Assembly: GCF_002090155.1 (NCBI RefSeq) | Contig: NZ_BBRM01000003.1 | Location: 248,001-312,000, forward strand | Origin: Demequina sp. NBRC 110056 | GTDB taxonomy: Bacteria; Actinomycetota; Actinomycetes; Actinomycetales; Demequinaceae | DNA length: 64,000 bases | Reading direction: 5' to 3' | Shown: one piece after another, positions 24,060 to 32,372 of the stretch | Layout: every line of letters begins with the position of its first letter | How positions within the stretch are numbered: the stretch's first letter is position 1 | Translations under genes and position numbers: made by a program | Notes under the pieces: generated by a model | Told to the model about the DNA's origin: nothing | Databases searched by the model: none | What the model saw: the letters and a program-made list of their open reading frames with translations, nothing else

Positions 24060-25055
24060 ATGGAGAGTCTCACCAAGAACCGCCAGTCCACCGAGGTCCT
24101 GCGCGCGCTCATCGAGCGCGCCTTCGGAGCCGACGAGGTGCCCGAGGGAGACTCCGAGGTCGGGCGCGAGCTCACCGAGGGCTGGTTCAACGTCGCCTAC
24201 GTCATCGAGCTGCGCAGCGGCCGCAAGACGGTGCTCAAGATCGCGCCTCCCGCGGACGTCCCCGTGTGCACGCGGGAGATCGGCATGATGCGCAACGAGA
24301 TCGAGGCGATGCGCCTGGTCGAGCGGATCCCCGGCGTCCCCGTGCCGCGCATCGAGCACGTCGACCTGTCCCACGAGATCGTCGACGCGGACCTGTTCTT
24401 CATGGAGTACATCGACGCGGACAACTTTGGCTTCGCGGCCGAGGACGGGCGCCTCTCGCCCGAGGTGATCGACGCCGGCAGCCGCGAGCTGGGCGCTCTC
24501 AACCGCGCCATCAACTCGGCGGTCGGCCCGCACTTCGGCCCCCTCCTGGGCCCGGCATACGACACCTGGCGTGAGGCGTTCCTCGCCATCATCGAGGAGA
24601 CGCTGGGCGATGGGGAGGCCGTCGGCATCGACCTCGGCTGGGACCCCGACGTGGTCCGCTCCGTGGTCGCCCAGCACGCCTCCGCGCTGGACGAGGTCAC
24701 CGAGCCCCGCCTCGTCGAGGTCGACCTCTGGGACAAGAACGCGATGATCCGCGACGGCCGCATCGTCGCGATCCTGGACCACGAGCGCGCCATCTACGGC
24801 GACCCACTCATGGAGGCAGGCTTCACCGGGATCGACCTCGCGACGTTCGGCGACCCGACGGCGTTCATGGAGGGCTACGGGATCACCGAGCTGACCCCGA
24901 CCGAGCGCACCCGGCGCCGCCTGTACTCGCTGCAGCTCTCGCTCATCATGATCGTCGAGACCAAGTACCGCGGCCACACGGACACGGTCGTCTACGACTG
25001 GGCGCGCGGCGAGCTCGACGTGGTGATGGCCGCCCTGGGCGCCGAGCGACCCTGA
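24060..25055 (+). CDS. aminoglycoside-phosphotransferase-like (APH/choline-kinase fold) protein
   Basis: 331 residues. N-lobe with EGWFNVAYVIELRSGRKTVLKIAP (Lys of the ATP site) and FFMEYIDADN hinge; C-lobe with VEVDLWDKNAMI and ILDHERAIYGDP, which correspond to the catalytic loop and the metal-binding loop. The usual HxD is here EVD: the Asp is kept but the His is not. Members phosphorylate antibiotics, sugars or homoserine-like metabolites, so resistance is not proven. ATG 24060 is preceded by GAGAAGGGG. It is followed after 1 nt by a MATE gene, suggesting a shared defence or export function. Confidence 0.8.
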   Translation: MESLTKNRQSTEVLRALIERAFGADEVPEGDSEVGRELTEGWFNVAYVIELRSGRKTVLKIAPPADVPVCTREIGMMRNEIEAMRLVERIPGVPVPRIEHVDLSHEIVDADLFFMEYIDADNFGFAAEDGRLSPEVIDAGSRELGALNRAINSAVGPHFGPLLGPAYDTWREAFLAIIEETLGDGEAVGIDLGWDPDVVRSVVAQHASALDEVTEPRLVEVDLWDKNAMIRDGRIVAILDHERAIYGDPLMEAGFTGIDLATFGDPTAFMEGYGITELTPTERTRRRLYSLQLSLIMIVETKYRGHTDTVVYDWARGELDVVMAALGAERP

Positions 25056-25056
25056 C

Positions 25057-26424
25057 GTGTCCGTTCGCGCCGAGGGCTCGAGCGCGGGCGGTCTCGCCAC
25101 GCGGCCGCTCGGCCGCCTGTTGGTCTGGTCGTGGGCCCACACGACCATGTCGGTCGGCGTGTACGGCATCTACGCGCTCACCAACGCGTGGTTCGTCGCG
25201 CGCCTCGTGGGGGAGACCGCGCTCGCGGCCGTGACCCTCGCGACGCCTCTGCTGCTGGTCGTCGGAGCCGTCTCCACCACGGTCGGCGCGGGCGGCGCGT
25301 CCCTCGTGTCACGCGCTCTCGGAGCCGGACGCCCATACGAGGCTGCCCGGTCCGCCGGCAACGCGATGGTGCTGTTCTGGCTGGTCGCGGCGGGGACCAC
25401 GATCGTGGGGCTTGCCCTGCTCGAGCCCCTCCTGCGCATGTTGGGCGCCACGGACGCGACGATGCCCTACGCGCGGCCCTACGCCGCGGTGATCCTGGCC
25501 GGTGCCGTCGTCGCGACGGGCTTCTCCGCGATCATCCGCGCCGAGGGTCGGCTGGGCTACTCCACGCTCGTGTGGGTCTCCGCGGTAGTGGTGCAGATCG
25601 CGCTCGACCCGCTGCTCATCATCGTCTTCGACATGGGCGTGACGGGCGCGGCGCTCGGCACGGTGGGCGGCCAGGCGGTGTCCGCCGCGCTCGCGGTCTG
25701 GTTTTTCTTCGGGCAGCGTCGCCGCCCGTACCGGATCACGCGCGCCGACCTCCGGCCACGGCTCAGCGTCCTGCGCGGCATCGTGACCATCGGCGCCCCG
25801 TCGTTCCTCGCGGCCATGGGCGCGACTCTCATCGTGGCCGTCGCGAACGTCTGGCTCGCGGTCGCGGGCCCCGCGGCCCTCGCGGCGTTCGCGATCTGCG
25901 CCCGCGTCCAGACCTTCGTGTCCATGCCCCAGCTCGGCATTGCCCAGGGCTCGCAGCCCGTCGTCAGCTACAACGCCGGGGCGGGGCTGTGGCAGCGCGT
26001 GCGCGGGGCGGCGCGACTGTCGCTGGGCGCAAGCCTCGCGATCGGCGCCGCGGCCACCGTCGTCGTGATCGCCGCCGCCGAGCCGCTCGCCGCCGTGTTC
26101 GTGGACCCGGGCACCACCCGGGACAACGCGGTGGTCGCGTTGCGCATCGTGGGCGCCGGCTTCATCTGGGCCGGCTTCGCGCCGCTCACGTCGTCGATCT
26201 TCCAGGCCGTCGGGCAGCCGGCGTGGTCCTACGTGATCTCCATCGGCACCCTCGTGGCGATCCGCCTGCCGCTAGTCGCGGGCCTCGGCACGCTCGGGCC
26301 GCACGGGGTGTGGATCGCGCTGCCGGTGGGCGAGCTGCTGTCCGCCCTCGTCGCGGCGTTCCTGCTGCGCCGGGCGAGCCGTCGCCTCCCCGCGGACGAA
26401 GGGCCGATGCGTTCGCCGGCCTAG
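25057..26424 (+). CDS. MATE-family multidrug/Na+ or H+ antiporter
   Basis: 455 residues from GTG 25057, 1 nt after the phosphotransferase stop. Twelve hydrophobic segments arranged as two MATE halves are visible, with TNAWFVARLVGETALAAVTLATPLLLV near the start and GIAQGSQPVVSYNAGAG at the second half. It exports cationic compounds or metabolites. The last residues (GPMRSPA) and the stop region overlap a copy of the dispersed GCCGATGCG element (26403). Likely controlled with the upstream gene by the TetR-type site. Confidence 0.92.
   Translation: MSVRAEGSSAGGLATRPLGRLLVWSWAHTTMSVGVYGIYALTNAWFVARLVGETALAAVTLATPLLLVVGAVSTTVGAGGASLVSRALGAGRPYEAARSAGNAMVLFWLVAAGTTIVGLALLEPLLRMLGATDATMPYARPYAAVILAGAVVATGFSAIIRAEGRLGYSTLVWVSAVVVQIALDPLLIIVFDMGVTGAALGTVGGQAVSAALAVWFFFGQRRRPYRITRADLRPRLSVLRGIVTIGAPSFLAAMGATLIVAVANVWLAVAGPAALAAFAICARVQTFVSMPQLGIAQGSQPVVSYNAGAGLWQRVRGAARLSLGASLAIGAAATVVVIAAAEPLAAVFVDPGTTRDNAVVALRIVGAGFIWAGFAPLTSSIFQAVGQPAWSYVISIGTLVAIRLPLVAGLGTLGPHGVWIALPVGELLSALVAAFLLRRASRRLPADEGPMRSPA
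26403..26411 (+). repeat. copy of the GCCGATGCG dispersed element at a gene end
   Basis: Lies in the last codons of the MATE gene; flank GGGCCGATGCGTTCGCCGGC. Confidence 0.55.
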
Positions 26425-26466
26425 CCGCCCACCTCACCGCGCCCTCGGCCACCGCACCCACTCTCA

Positions 26467-26541
26467 CCTTGGCGCGGCAGTGGTGGCTGTGTGTCGATCT
26501 GTGCGGCCCCGTGTCACCCGATGGTGGATGGCTGTCGCTCG
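26467..26541. repeat. dispersed repeat family 2, copy 3
   Basis: Begins CCTTGGCGCGGCAGTGG and ends GGTGGATGGCTGTCGCTCG. It matches copies 4 and 5 at about 67 of 75 positions. Each copy holds two internal direct repeats of the form GGTGGMTGNNTGTCG. Confidence 0.8.
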
Positions 26542-26563
26542 GCGCGGCGGGCGACCGAGAAGG

Positions 26564-26791
26564 TCAGTCGCTGACTCGAGCCCGGCGCCCCGCGAACTCG
26601 ACCACGTCGCCGGCTCGCAGCTGGCGCCCCCGCCGCAGGTCCACCTCGCCGTTGACGACCACCTCGCCCTGGCGGATCGCCTCCTTGGCCTCGCCGCCCG
26701 AGTCCACGAGCCCCGCGACCTGGAGGAACTGGCCGAGGCGGATGACCTCGCCGTCGGCCGAGACGTCGTCGATGGGTGCAGAGTTCGCCAT
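26564..26791 (-). CDS. S4-domain RNA-binding protein (YbcJ type)
   Basis: 75 residues. The S4 fold is clear: IRLGQFLQVAGLVDSGGEAKEAIRQGEVVVNGEV then RRGRQLRAGDVVEF. Stand-alone S4 proteins bind structured RNA such as rRNA; the exact partner is not known. ATG 26791. It converges on the MATE gene, with repeat copy 3 between them. Confidence 0.9.
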   Translation of the reverse strand: MANSAPIDDVSADGEVIRLGQFLQVAGLVDSGGEAKEAIRQGEVVVNGEVDLRRGRQLRAGDVVEFAGRRARVSD

Positions 26792-26879
26792 GCCCGCATG
26801 CTAACCGCCGCACGGCCACCGCGGCTGAGCGCGCCACCCGAGTGCCGCACCTCACCTCCCCGGCTCCACGCCGCAGGGC

Positions 26880-26885
26880 TACGCT
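26880..26885 (+). promoter_or_regulatory. -10 box for a leaderless gene
   Basis: TACGCT, 6 nt, ATG 26892, no ribosome binding site. Confidence 0.6.
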
Positions 26886-26891
26886 GACCGC

Positions 26892-27953
26892 ATGGGCCTG
26901 GGCGCAGCGCTGTCCACGGGCGCGCAGTCGCTGACGCGCGCCGCGCACACCCTTGCCGCGACGCGCCGCCCCGCCGGCTATCACGGCGACTACCAGGGAG
27001 ATGCGGGGTTCTTCGAGGGCTGGTACGTCAAGCTCATCTCCGCCGATCGCAGTGCGCGCCTGGCGGTGATCCCGGGCATCTTCAAGGGCGGGCGCGGCGG
27101 CCACGACGAGGCCTTCGTCCAGATCCTCGACGGCGTCACGGGGGAGTCCTGGTACGAGACCTTCCCCGCAGGCGCCTTCCACGCCGATCGCCGCCGCTTC
27201 GACGTCACCGTGGGCCCCAACCGCTTCAGCGAGCGCGGGATCGAACTGAACCTGTCCGGCTCGGGGCTGCGCGGCGAGGTCCGCTTCACGACGCCGCTCG
27301 ATCCGTGGCCGGTGACGCTCGCGTCGCCCGGCATCATGGGGCCGTTCGGCTGGGTGCCTGTGATGGAGTGCTACCACGGCCTCGTCTCCTTCGGCCATGG
27401 CCTCGAGGGGACCCTGCACAGGGCCGATGCGCCCCTCACCTTCGACGGTGGGCTCGGCTATCTCGAGAAGGACTGGGGTCGCGCCTTCCCGCAGGCGTAC
27501 GTGTGGATGCAGACCAACCACTTCGAGACGCCCGGGATCAGCCTGTCCGCGTCCATCGCGACCATCCCGTGGGGTCGGTCGAGCTTCCGAGGCTTCATCG
27601 TCGGCGTGCGGCGGCCCCACCCCGATGGCACGCCGGTGCTGCACCGGTTCGCGACGTACACCGGCGCGAGGAGCGAGCGCCTGGAGATCGACGATGCGGA
27701 GGTGCGCTGGCACCTACGCTCGAAGGACGGCGCCCAGCTCCGGCTGACCGCCGAGCGACGGCGCGGTGGCCTCCTCCACGCGCCGATCCGCACCGAGATG
27801 CACCGCCGCGTGGAGGAGACGCTCGACGCCCGCGTCCACGTCGAGCTCATCGCGCCGGACGGGCGGGTGGTCGTCGACCAGACCGGCGAGGCCGCCGGGC
27901 TCGAGGTGCACGGCGAGCTGGACGAGCTGCTCGCGCTCGGCGAGCGCGCCTGA
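26892..27953 (+). CDS. tocopherol-cyclase-like (lipocalin-type) protein
   Basis: 353 residues. YHGDYQGDAGFFEGWYVKL near the N-terminus and GGLGYLEKDWGRAFPQAYVW with MQTNHF in the middle are hallmark segments of the tocopherol cyclase family. In plants and cyanobacteria that enzyme closes the chromanol ring of tocopherol; in actinobacteria no vitamin E pathway is known and the role is open, perhaps a lipid- or terpenoid-binding or modifying protein. No signal peptide. Leaderless ATG. A GCCGATGCG core lies at 27423 in coding sequence. Confidence 0.8.
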   Translation: MGLGAALSTGAQSLTRAAHTLAATRRPAGYHGDYQGDAGFFEGWYVKLISADRSARLAVIPGIFKGGRGGHDEAFVQILDGVTGESWYETFPAGAFHADRRRFDVTVGPNRFSERGIELNLSGSGLRGEVRFTTPLDPWPVTLASPGIMGPFGWVPVMECYHGLVSFGHGLEGTLHRADAPLTFDGGLGYLEKDWGRAFPQAYVWMQTNHFETPGISLSASIATIPWGRSSFRGFIVGVRRPHPDGTPVLHRFATYTGARSERLEIDDAEVRWHLRSKDGAQLRLTAERRRGGLLHAPIRTEMHRRVEETLDARVHVELIAPDGRVVVDQTGEAAGLEVHGELDELLALGERA

Positions 27954-28302
27954 GGCGACGCGCCAGCGAGACCCGACGAGCGCATCGGCGCCCCGAACCC
28001 CGCGCGGCACGGGCGGACGCCACCAGCCCGGCCCTCCCGCCCGGGCGACGCCACAGCCGGTCCCAGCGAGCGCATCGGCCCTGCTCGAGAGGCCATCCCG
28101 GGCACGAGGCCACGGCGCCGCGAGGGGAGCGCGGGACTTCCGGCCCGCGACTGTGACCGGTCACGATGCGAGGCTGGATCCATCCCCGAGGCCCGCCGCA
28201 GAGCCTCTCACCAGGAGACGCCCCCGCCGCGCGCCGACCACGACCCGGTCGCCTCCTCACGCCCGCGCTCGCCGCGGCGGCGTGACGTCGAAAGGACCAC
28301 CC
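27954..28302. other. 349-nt intergenic stretch with two dispersed-element copies and a palindrome
   Basis: No gene is supported. It holds minus-strand GCCGATGCG copies at 27981 and 28071, both with the long flank (GCCGATGCGCTCGTCGGG and GCCGATGCGCTCGCTGGG), and the perfect 12-bp palindrome GTGACCGGTCAC at 28153-28164, a possible operator for the sugar transporter gene. A weak ribosome binding site AAAGGA lies just before the next ATG. Confidence 0.6.
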
Positions 28303-29703
28303 ATGAGCGCACCGGCACCCACCGCAGGCTCCGCCGAGGCCGCCGCCGAGTCGAGCCTGGCCGCCTCCCTCAAGCGCGGCGTCCTGTGGAACTACGGCGG
28401 CATCTACTTCTTCTACTTCGCCATCTGGCAGATCGCGTTCAGCTTCCTGGGCCTGTGGCTCGCGGACGGCGGCATGAAGCCGGCGAACATCGGCCTGGTC
28501 AACACGGTCATGGCGATCACGGCGCTGTGCCTGCAACCGCTGTACGGGTACCTGCAGGACCGCCTGGGGCTGCGCAAGCACCTGTTCGCGTTCGTGGTGC
28601 TGTGCGCGGCGATGGTGGGGCCATTCTTCTCGTTCGTCTTCGTGCCGCTGATGGGCGCCAACATGACCCTCGCCGCGGTGGTGGGCGGCATGTACCTCGC
28701 GCTCGTGCTGCTCGCTGGCGTGAGCGTCGTCGAGGCGTTCAACGAGCGGGCGTCGCGCGCCAACGGGTTCGAGTACGGCCACGCGCGGCTGTTCGGCTCG
28801 CTCGGCGGCGCGACCGCCACGTTCGTCGGTGGCGTGCTGTGGGCGTCCAACCCCGACAGCGTCTGGTGGGCCGCGTCGTTCGCCGCCCTCGTGCTGGGGG
28901 TGCTGCTGTTCGTGGCGCGCGTGCCGCAGGAGGCGGCGAGCGCGGGCGGCTCCGGCGACGCCGAGGCGACCGTGTCCAAGATCTCCATGGCCACCATCAA
29001 GCGCCTGCTGACGGACCGCAGCTTCGTCGGATTCGTGATCCTGATGTTCGGCACCGCGGCGCTGTACGACGTGTTCGACCAGCAGTTCTCGATCTACTTC
29101 GCGAGCTTCGTCGAGCACGGCAACCCCGAGCAGCTCTTCGCCAACGTCGTCACGGTGCAGATCTTCGCCGAGGCCGCGGTGATGCTCGTCGCGCCGTGGT
29201 TCGTGAACAAGGTGGGCGCCAAGCGCGGCCTGCAGCTGTTCGCGGCGATCCTGGTGGTGCGCGTGCTCGGCTCGGCGCTGTTCACCGGCACCGAGGCGCT
29301 CATCGCGTGGCGCCTGCTTGCGGCGATCGAGATGCCGCTCATGCTCGTGTCGGTGATGAAGTACATCACCCGGATGTTCGACGTGAAGATCTCCGCGACC
29401 GCCTACATGCTGGGCTTCGGCGTCGCGAAGTCCCTGGGTGTCGCGCTGTTCTCCACGACGTTCGGGCTGTCCTACGAGGCGATCGGGTACTCCACCAGCT
29501 ACCTGGTCATGACGGGCGTGATCGTCGCGGTGACGGTGATCGCCAGCATCCTCATGAGGGACGACAAGCGACAGCTCGGCGCCGGGACCGGCGGTTCCGA
29601 CGGCGTCGACAGCGCCGATGCGCTCGCCGGGCTCGAGGAGCCGGTCACCGTGGGCGCGGGGACCGAGGCGGCCGTGCCAGCGGTGCCGGCGTTGGCTCGC
29701 TGA
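28303..29703 (+). CDS. MFS oligosaccharide:H+ symporter (LacY-like, OHS family)
   Basis: 466 residues with 12 membrane helices. N-terminal WNYGGIYFFYFAIWQIAF..LGLWL, the loop QDRLGLRKH and FNERASRANGFEYGHARLFGSLGG match the LacY/OHS pattern, in which the RxxGS segment between helices 4 and 5 binds sugar. It should import an oligosaccharide with protons. The GH43 arabinofuranosidase-type gene downstream suggests arabino-oligosaccharides. The C-terminal cytoplasmic tail includes SADALAGLEE, encoded by a dispersed-element copy (29614). ATG 28303 follows AAAGGACCACCC. Confidence 0.9.
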   Translation: MSAPAPTAGSAEAAAESSLAASLKRGVLWNYGGIYFFYFAIWQIAFSFLGLWLADGGMKPANIGLVNTVMAITALCLQPLYGYLQDRLGLRKHLFAFVVLCAAMVGPFFSFVFVPLMGANMTLAAVVGGMYLALVLLAGVSVVEAFNERASRANGFEYGHARLFGSLGGATATFVGGVLWASNPDSVWWAASFAALVLGVLLFVARVPQEAASAGGSGDAEATVSKISMATIKRLLTDRSFVGFVILMFGTAALYDVFDQQFSIYFASFVEHGNPEQLFANVVTVQIFAEAAVMLVAPWFVNKVGAKRGLQLFAAILVVRVLGSALFTGTEALIAWRLLAAIEMPLMLVSVMKYITRMFDVKISATAYMLGFGVAKSLGVALFSTTFGLSYEAIGYSTSYLVMTGVIVAVTVIASILMRDDKRQLGAGTGGSDGVDSADALAGLEEPVTVGAGTEAAVPAVPALAR

Positions 29704-29784
29704 CGCGGCGTGGTGGCGGGTGCTGCGGTGGGCGCGGTGGCGCTCGTGACGGCGTTCGTGTCGGCGCTCGCCACGGCGCACGGC

Positions 29785-29830
29785 TTGACGCGGTCCGCGC
29801 CGGGTGGCGTACGATTTACAACGATGGAAA
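29785..29830 (+). promoter_or_regulatory. GH43 promoter with LacI-type operator
   Basis: TTGACG (29785-29790), 19 nt, TACGAT (29810-29815), then the imperfect palindrome TTTACAACGATGGAAA (29815-29830) with a central CG, overlapping the expected transcription start. Its core ACAACGATGGA resembles the ACACCGATGTA repeats before the GH127 gene, so the LacI regulator encoded at 32373 may act at both. Confidence 0.6.
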
Positions 29831-29872
29831 TGGCGGAGGCGACGACGCCCCACCGACGAGACTGAGGCAGGC

Positions 29873-30904
29873 ATGACGACCGAGACGAGCATCCCGAGCC
29901 CGATCGTGCTGCAGCGCGCGGACCCGTGCGTGCTGCGCCACGAGGGCCAGTACTACTTCACGGGATCGCACCCGCTGTACGACCGCATCGTCCTGCGCCG
30001 GGCCGAGCGTCTCGAGGACCTCCAGGCCGCGTCCGAGGTCACCATCTGGACCAAGCACGAGGACGGTCCGCAGTCGCACCTGATCTGGGCGCCCGAGATC
30101 CACCGCGTGAACGATGCCTGGTACATCTACTACGCGGCCGCTCCCGACGGCGCTCCGAGCGCGGACATCCCGGACGCCGCCGAGACCTTCAATCACCGCG
30201 TCTACGTCCTCGAGTGCACCGACGAGGACCCGCTGACCGGCACCTGGGTCGAGCGCGGCCAGGTCGACACCGGCTGGGAGTCCTTCGCTCTCGACGCCAC
30301 GAGCTTCGTGCACGACGGCGCCCAGTACCTCGTCTGGGCGCAGCAGGACCACGCGATCGAGGGCAACTCGAACCTCTACATCGCGCGCATGGCGAACCCC
30401 TGGACGCTCGAGACGCCTGCCGTGCTGCTCACCCGCCCGGAGTTCGACTGGGAGTGCCGGGTGTTCTCGGTCAACGAGGGCGCCTCGGTGCTGATCCGCG
30501 ACGGCCGCGTCTACCTGACGTACTCGGCCTCCGGGACCGGCATCGAGTACGCGATGGGGCTCCTCACCGCCTCCGTCGACGCGGACCTGCTCGACCCCGC
30601 GTCCTGGGTGAAGTCGCCCGAGCCGGTGTTCACCTCCGACCCCGCGGCCGGCATCTACGGCCCCGGCCACAACTCGTTCACGACGACGCCGGACGGCGAG
30701 ACCGTGCTCGTGTTCCACGCCCGCACCTACACGACCATCGTGGGCGACCCGCTGTGGGAGCCCAACCGCCAGGCGTGCGCGCAGGTGCTGCCCTTCGTCG
30801 ACGGCGCGCCCGTGTGGGGCACGCCGCTGCCGCTCACGCGGCCGGCGCCCACCTCGACCGAGGTGCTGCCGCCCGAGGGTCTGGTCGCGGTCGACGCTCC
30901 CTAG
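29873..30904 (+). CDS. glycoside hydrolase family 43, likely exo-alpha-1,5-L-arabinofuranosidase (GH43_26 type)
   Basis: 343 residues, no signal peptide, hence cytoplasmic. The five-bladed propeller start VLQRADPCVLRHEGQYYFTG holds the catalytic base Asp17; FALDATSFVHDG and FDWECRVFSVNEGASVL supply the pKa-modulating Asp and the acid Glu of the family; the histidine in YGPGHNSF binds calcium in relatives. It would release arabinose from the ends of imported arabino-oligosaccharides. ATG 29873 follows GAGGCAGG. Confidence 0.88.
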   Translation: MTTETSIPSPIVLQRADPCVLRHEGQYYFTGSHPLYDRIVLRRAERLEDLQAASEVTIWTKHEDGPQSHLIWAPEIHRVNDAWYIYYAAAPDGAPSADIPDAAETFNHRVYVLECTDEDPLTGTWVERGQVDTGWESFALDATSFVHDGAQYLVWAQQDHAIEGNSNLYIARMANPWTLETPAVLLTRPEFDWECRVFSVNEGASVLIRDGRVYLTYSASGTGIEYAMGLLTASVDADLLDPASWVKSPEPVFTSDPAAGIYGPGHNSFTTTPDGETVLVFHARTYTTIVGDPLWEPNRQACAQVLPFVDGAPVWGTPLPLTRPAPTSTEVLPPEGLVAVDAP

Positions 30905-30935
30905 GCGACGCGCCTCTCCCGCCGCGCTTATTCGA

Positions 30936-31010
30936 CCTTGGCGCGGCACTGGTGGCTGGTTGTCGATCTGCGCGCGCCCGCGTCACCCGATGGTGGATGG
31001 CTGTCGCCCG
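30936..31010. repeat. dispersed repeat family 2, copy 4 (identical to copy 5)
   Basis: 75 nt starting CCTTGGCGCGGCACTGGTGG and ending GGATGGCTGTCGCCCG, identical at every position to 41128-41202 in the same orientation. The pair brackets 10.1 kb carrying cueP, the LacI regulator and the GH127-importer-GH2 operon. Confidence 0.9.
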
Positions 31011-31034
31011 ACCCCTCCGCGGGAGGGGCCGGGC
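31006..31034. terminator. bidirectional hairpin between GH43 and cueP
   Basis: CCCCTCC pairs with GGAGGGG around GCG and the stem extends by GCCCG/CGGGC after one mismatch. It lies 8 nt beyond the cueP stop and 100 nt after the GH43 stop. Confidence 0.6.
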
Positions 31035-31042
31035 GCTACGAC

Positions 31043-31633
31043 TCAGGCCAGCTGCATCGTGGTCACGCAGGTCGCGTCGTCGGACTCGGAGGTCGACAGG
31101 GGACCGGTCGCGGTCAGCCCGTCGTAGCCGATGGTGATGGTCGCGTCGAGGTCGCGCGGCAGCCACAGCCCCACGAAGCCGTTGTCGAACGTCGTGCGCT
31201 GCTCGTCGAGCACCGTCTCGCCGGTCGCGTTGTCGACGACCGTGACGTCGATCGCCGCGTTCTGGAGCTCGCCGGTGCAGGTGGTGAGGCTGTGGAAGTA
31301 GCAGTCGTGGGTCTGCTCGACGTACGGGGCGAGCGAGACGTAGAACTCGTCGGCCGGCATCGGCACGCTGGCCTCGTCGCCCGCGGCATCCGTGACGAGC
31401 AGCTCGTCGGGACGGATCGACACGACGTAGTCGGTGGTGCGCTCGATGAGCGGCGTCGCATCGAGGGTGTCGACGATCTCGCGGGCGTCGAGCCCATCGA
31501 GGCCCACGGAGGTGAGCACGTCGGCGGTGTCGGGCGGTGCGGGCTGCTCGGCCGAGCAGGCGGCGAGGACGAGGGCGGCAGTCGCCGCGACGGCCGCGAT
31601 CGATGCGCGGCGGGCGAGGGTGGAGATGGTCAT
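31043..31633 (-). CDS. cueP: CueP-family copper-binding lipoprotein
   Basis: 196 residues from ATG 31633 (GAAAGGACCACCC before it). Signal peptide with lipobox LAAC (Cys26). The central QTHDCYFHSLTTCTGEL segment with its two cysteines and histidine is the hallmark of CueP, the periplasmic copper protein of Salmonella that delivers copper to superoxide dismutase. Here it is attached to the outer face of the membrane. It is downstream of, and in line with, a DUF6153 gene, a common pairing; copper handling is inferred. Confidence 0.9.
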   Translation of the reverse strand: MTISTLARRASIAAVAATAALVLAACSAEQPAPPDTADVLTSVGLDGLDAREIVDTLDATPLIERTTDYVVSIRPDELLVTDAAGDEASVPMPADEFYVSLAPYVEQTHDCYFHSLTTCTGELQNAAIDVTVVDNATGETVLDEQRTTFDNGFVGLWLPRDLDATITIGYDGLTATGPLSTSESDDATCVTTMQLA

Positions 31634-31751
31634 GGGTGGTCCTTTCACGTGTGGAGTGGCCCGCTCGGGCGGGCGTGGAGGGGCCACGCGGCTCGGTGCC
31701 AGGTGGCGGCGAGGCCGGGCGCTCGGGTGCGGTCACGTCTGGTGCCGGAGG

Positions 31752-31760
31752 GCCGATGCG
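31752..31760 (+). repeat. copy of the GCCGATGCG dispersed element
   Basis: Between cueP and the DUF6153 gene; flank AGGGCCGATGCGCGCACGG. Confidence 0.55.
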
Positions 31761-31776
31761 CGCACGGCTGGCCCTC

Positions 31777-32232
31777 CTACGTGCGGCTCACTCCGAGGGA
31801 GAGGAGGTCGGGTCGGTGGGGACGCGAGGCGACGGCGACCGGCGGCGGGATGGTGACCGGCGCATCGGCCGTCTGCCAGAGGTGACGGCGGGCGCGGCTC
31901 CCGAGCGCGAGCAGGACGGCGGCGACGAGGAGCGCGCACGCGACGGCGACGTCGTGAGGGGCGGAGAGGCAGCCCGCGCAGCCGTCCGATGCGTGTTCGG
32001 ACGAGTGGGCGGCGAGGACAGGCGCGGCGCTCTGGTGGTGCGCGCTGTCGGCGGGCACGTCCTGCTGGGTCGCCGCGGCGACGACGGCGGGCCCGTGGTC
32101 GCCACCTGAGACGGCCGCCATGCCGTGGGTCACGGTCGCGAGGGCGACCCCGGCGATCACGAGCAGACCCGCGAGGATCGCCACGCGGGCGCGCGCGGAC
32201 GGGGTGCGCCACGGTGCGGGCCTCCCGGTCAT
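31777..32232 (-). CDS. DUF6153-family membrane protein
   Basis: 151 residues from ATG 32232. Helix 1 (about 16-33, VAILAGLLVIAGVALATV), an extracytoplasmic histidine-rich loop (HGMAAVSG, HHQSAAPVLAAHSSEHASDGCAGCLSAPH) with a CxxC, then helix 2 (about 100-120). His and CxxC suggest metal binding, consistent with cueP next to it. The C-terminal tail contains a GCCGATGCG copy (31861). Leaderless start: TACACT (RC of 32239-32244), 6 nt, ATG. Confidence 0.8.
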   Translation of the reverse strand: MTGRPAPWRTPSARARVAILAGLLVIAGVALATVTHGMAAVSGGDHGPAVVAAATQQDVPADSAHHQSAAPVLAAHSSEHASDGCAGCLSAPHDVAVACALLVAAVLLALGSRARRHLWQTADAPVTIPPPVAVASRPHRPDLLSLGVSRT

Positions 32233-32238
32233 CGCGTC

Positions 32239-32244
32239 AGTGTA
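32239..32244 (-). promoter_or_regulatory. -10 box for the leaderless DUF6153-cueP transcript
   Basis: TACACT on the minus strand followed by 6 nt and ATG 32232. Confidence 0.55.
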
Positions 32245-32372
32245 GGTCGCGCTCCCATCGTGTCGGGTGGTCCCAAGGTCCCGGGCCATGAGGGAGCGCT
32301 GCGAGCCGCGGGCTCTATCCTTGCAACACCTGTGCGCCTCGTTCGCGCACGACCGAGGGATGGGAGTGCCCC

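Noticed and set aside
24060..25055. Calling the APH-fold gene an antibiotic resistance gene
   Set aside because: The fold covers many kinases, the HxD histidine is missing, and nothing in the sequence identifies an aminoglycoside substrate.
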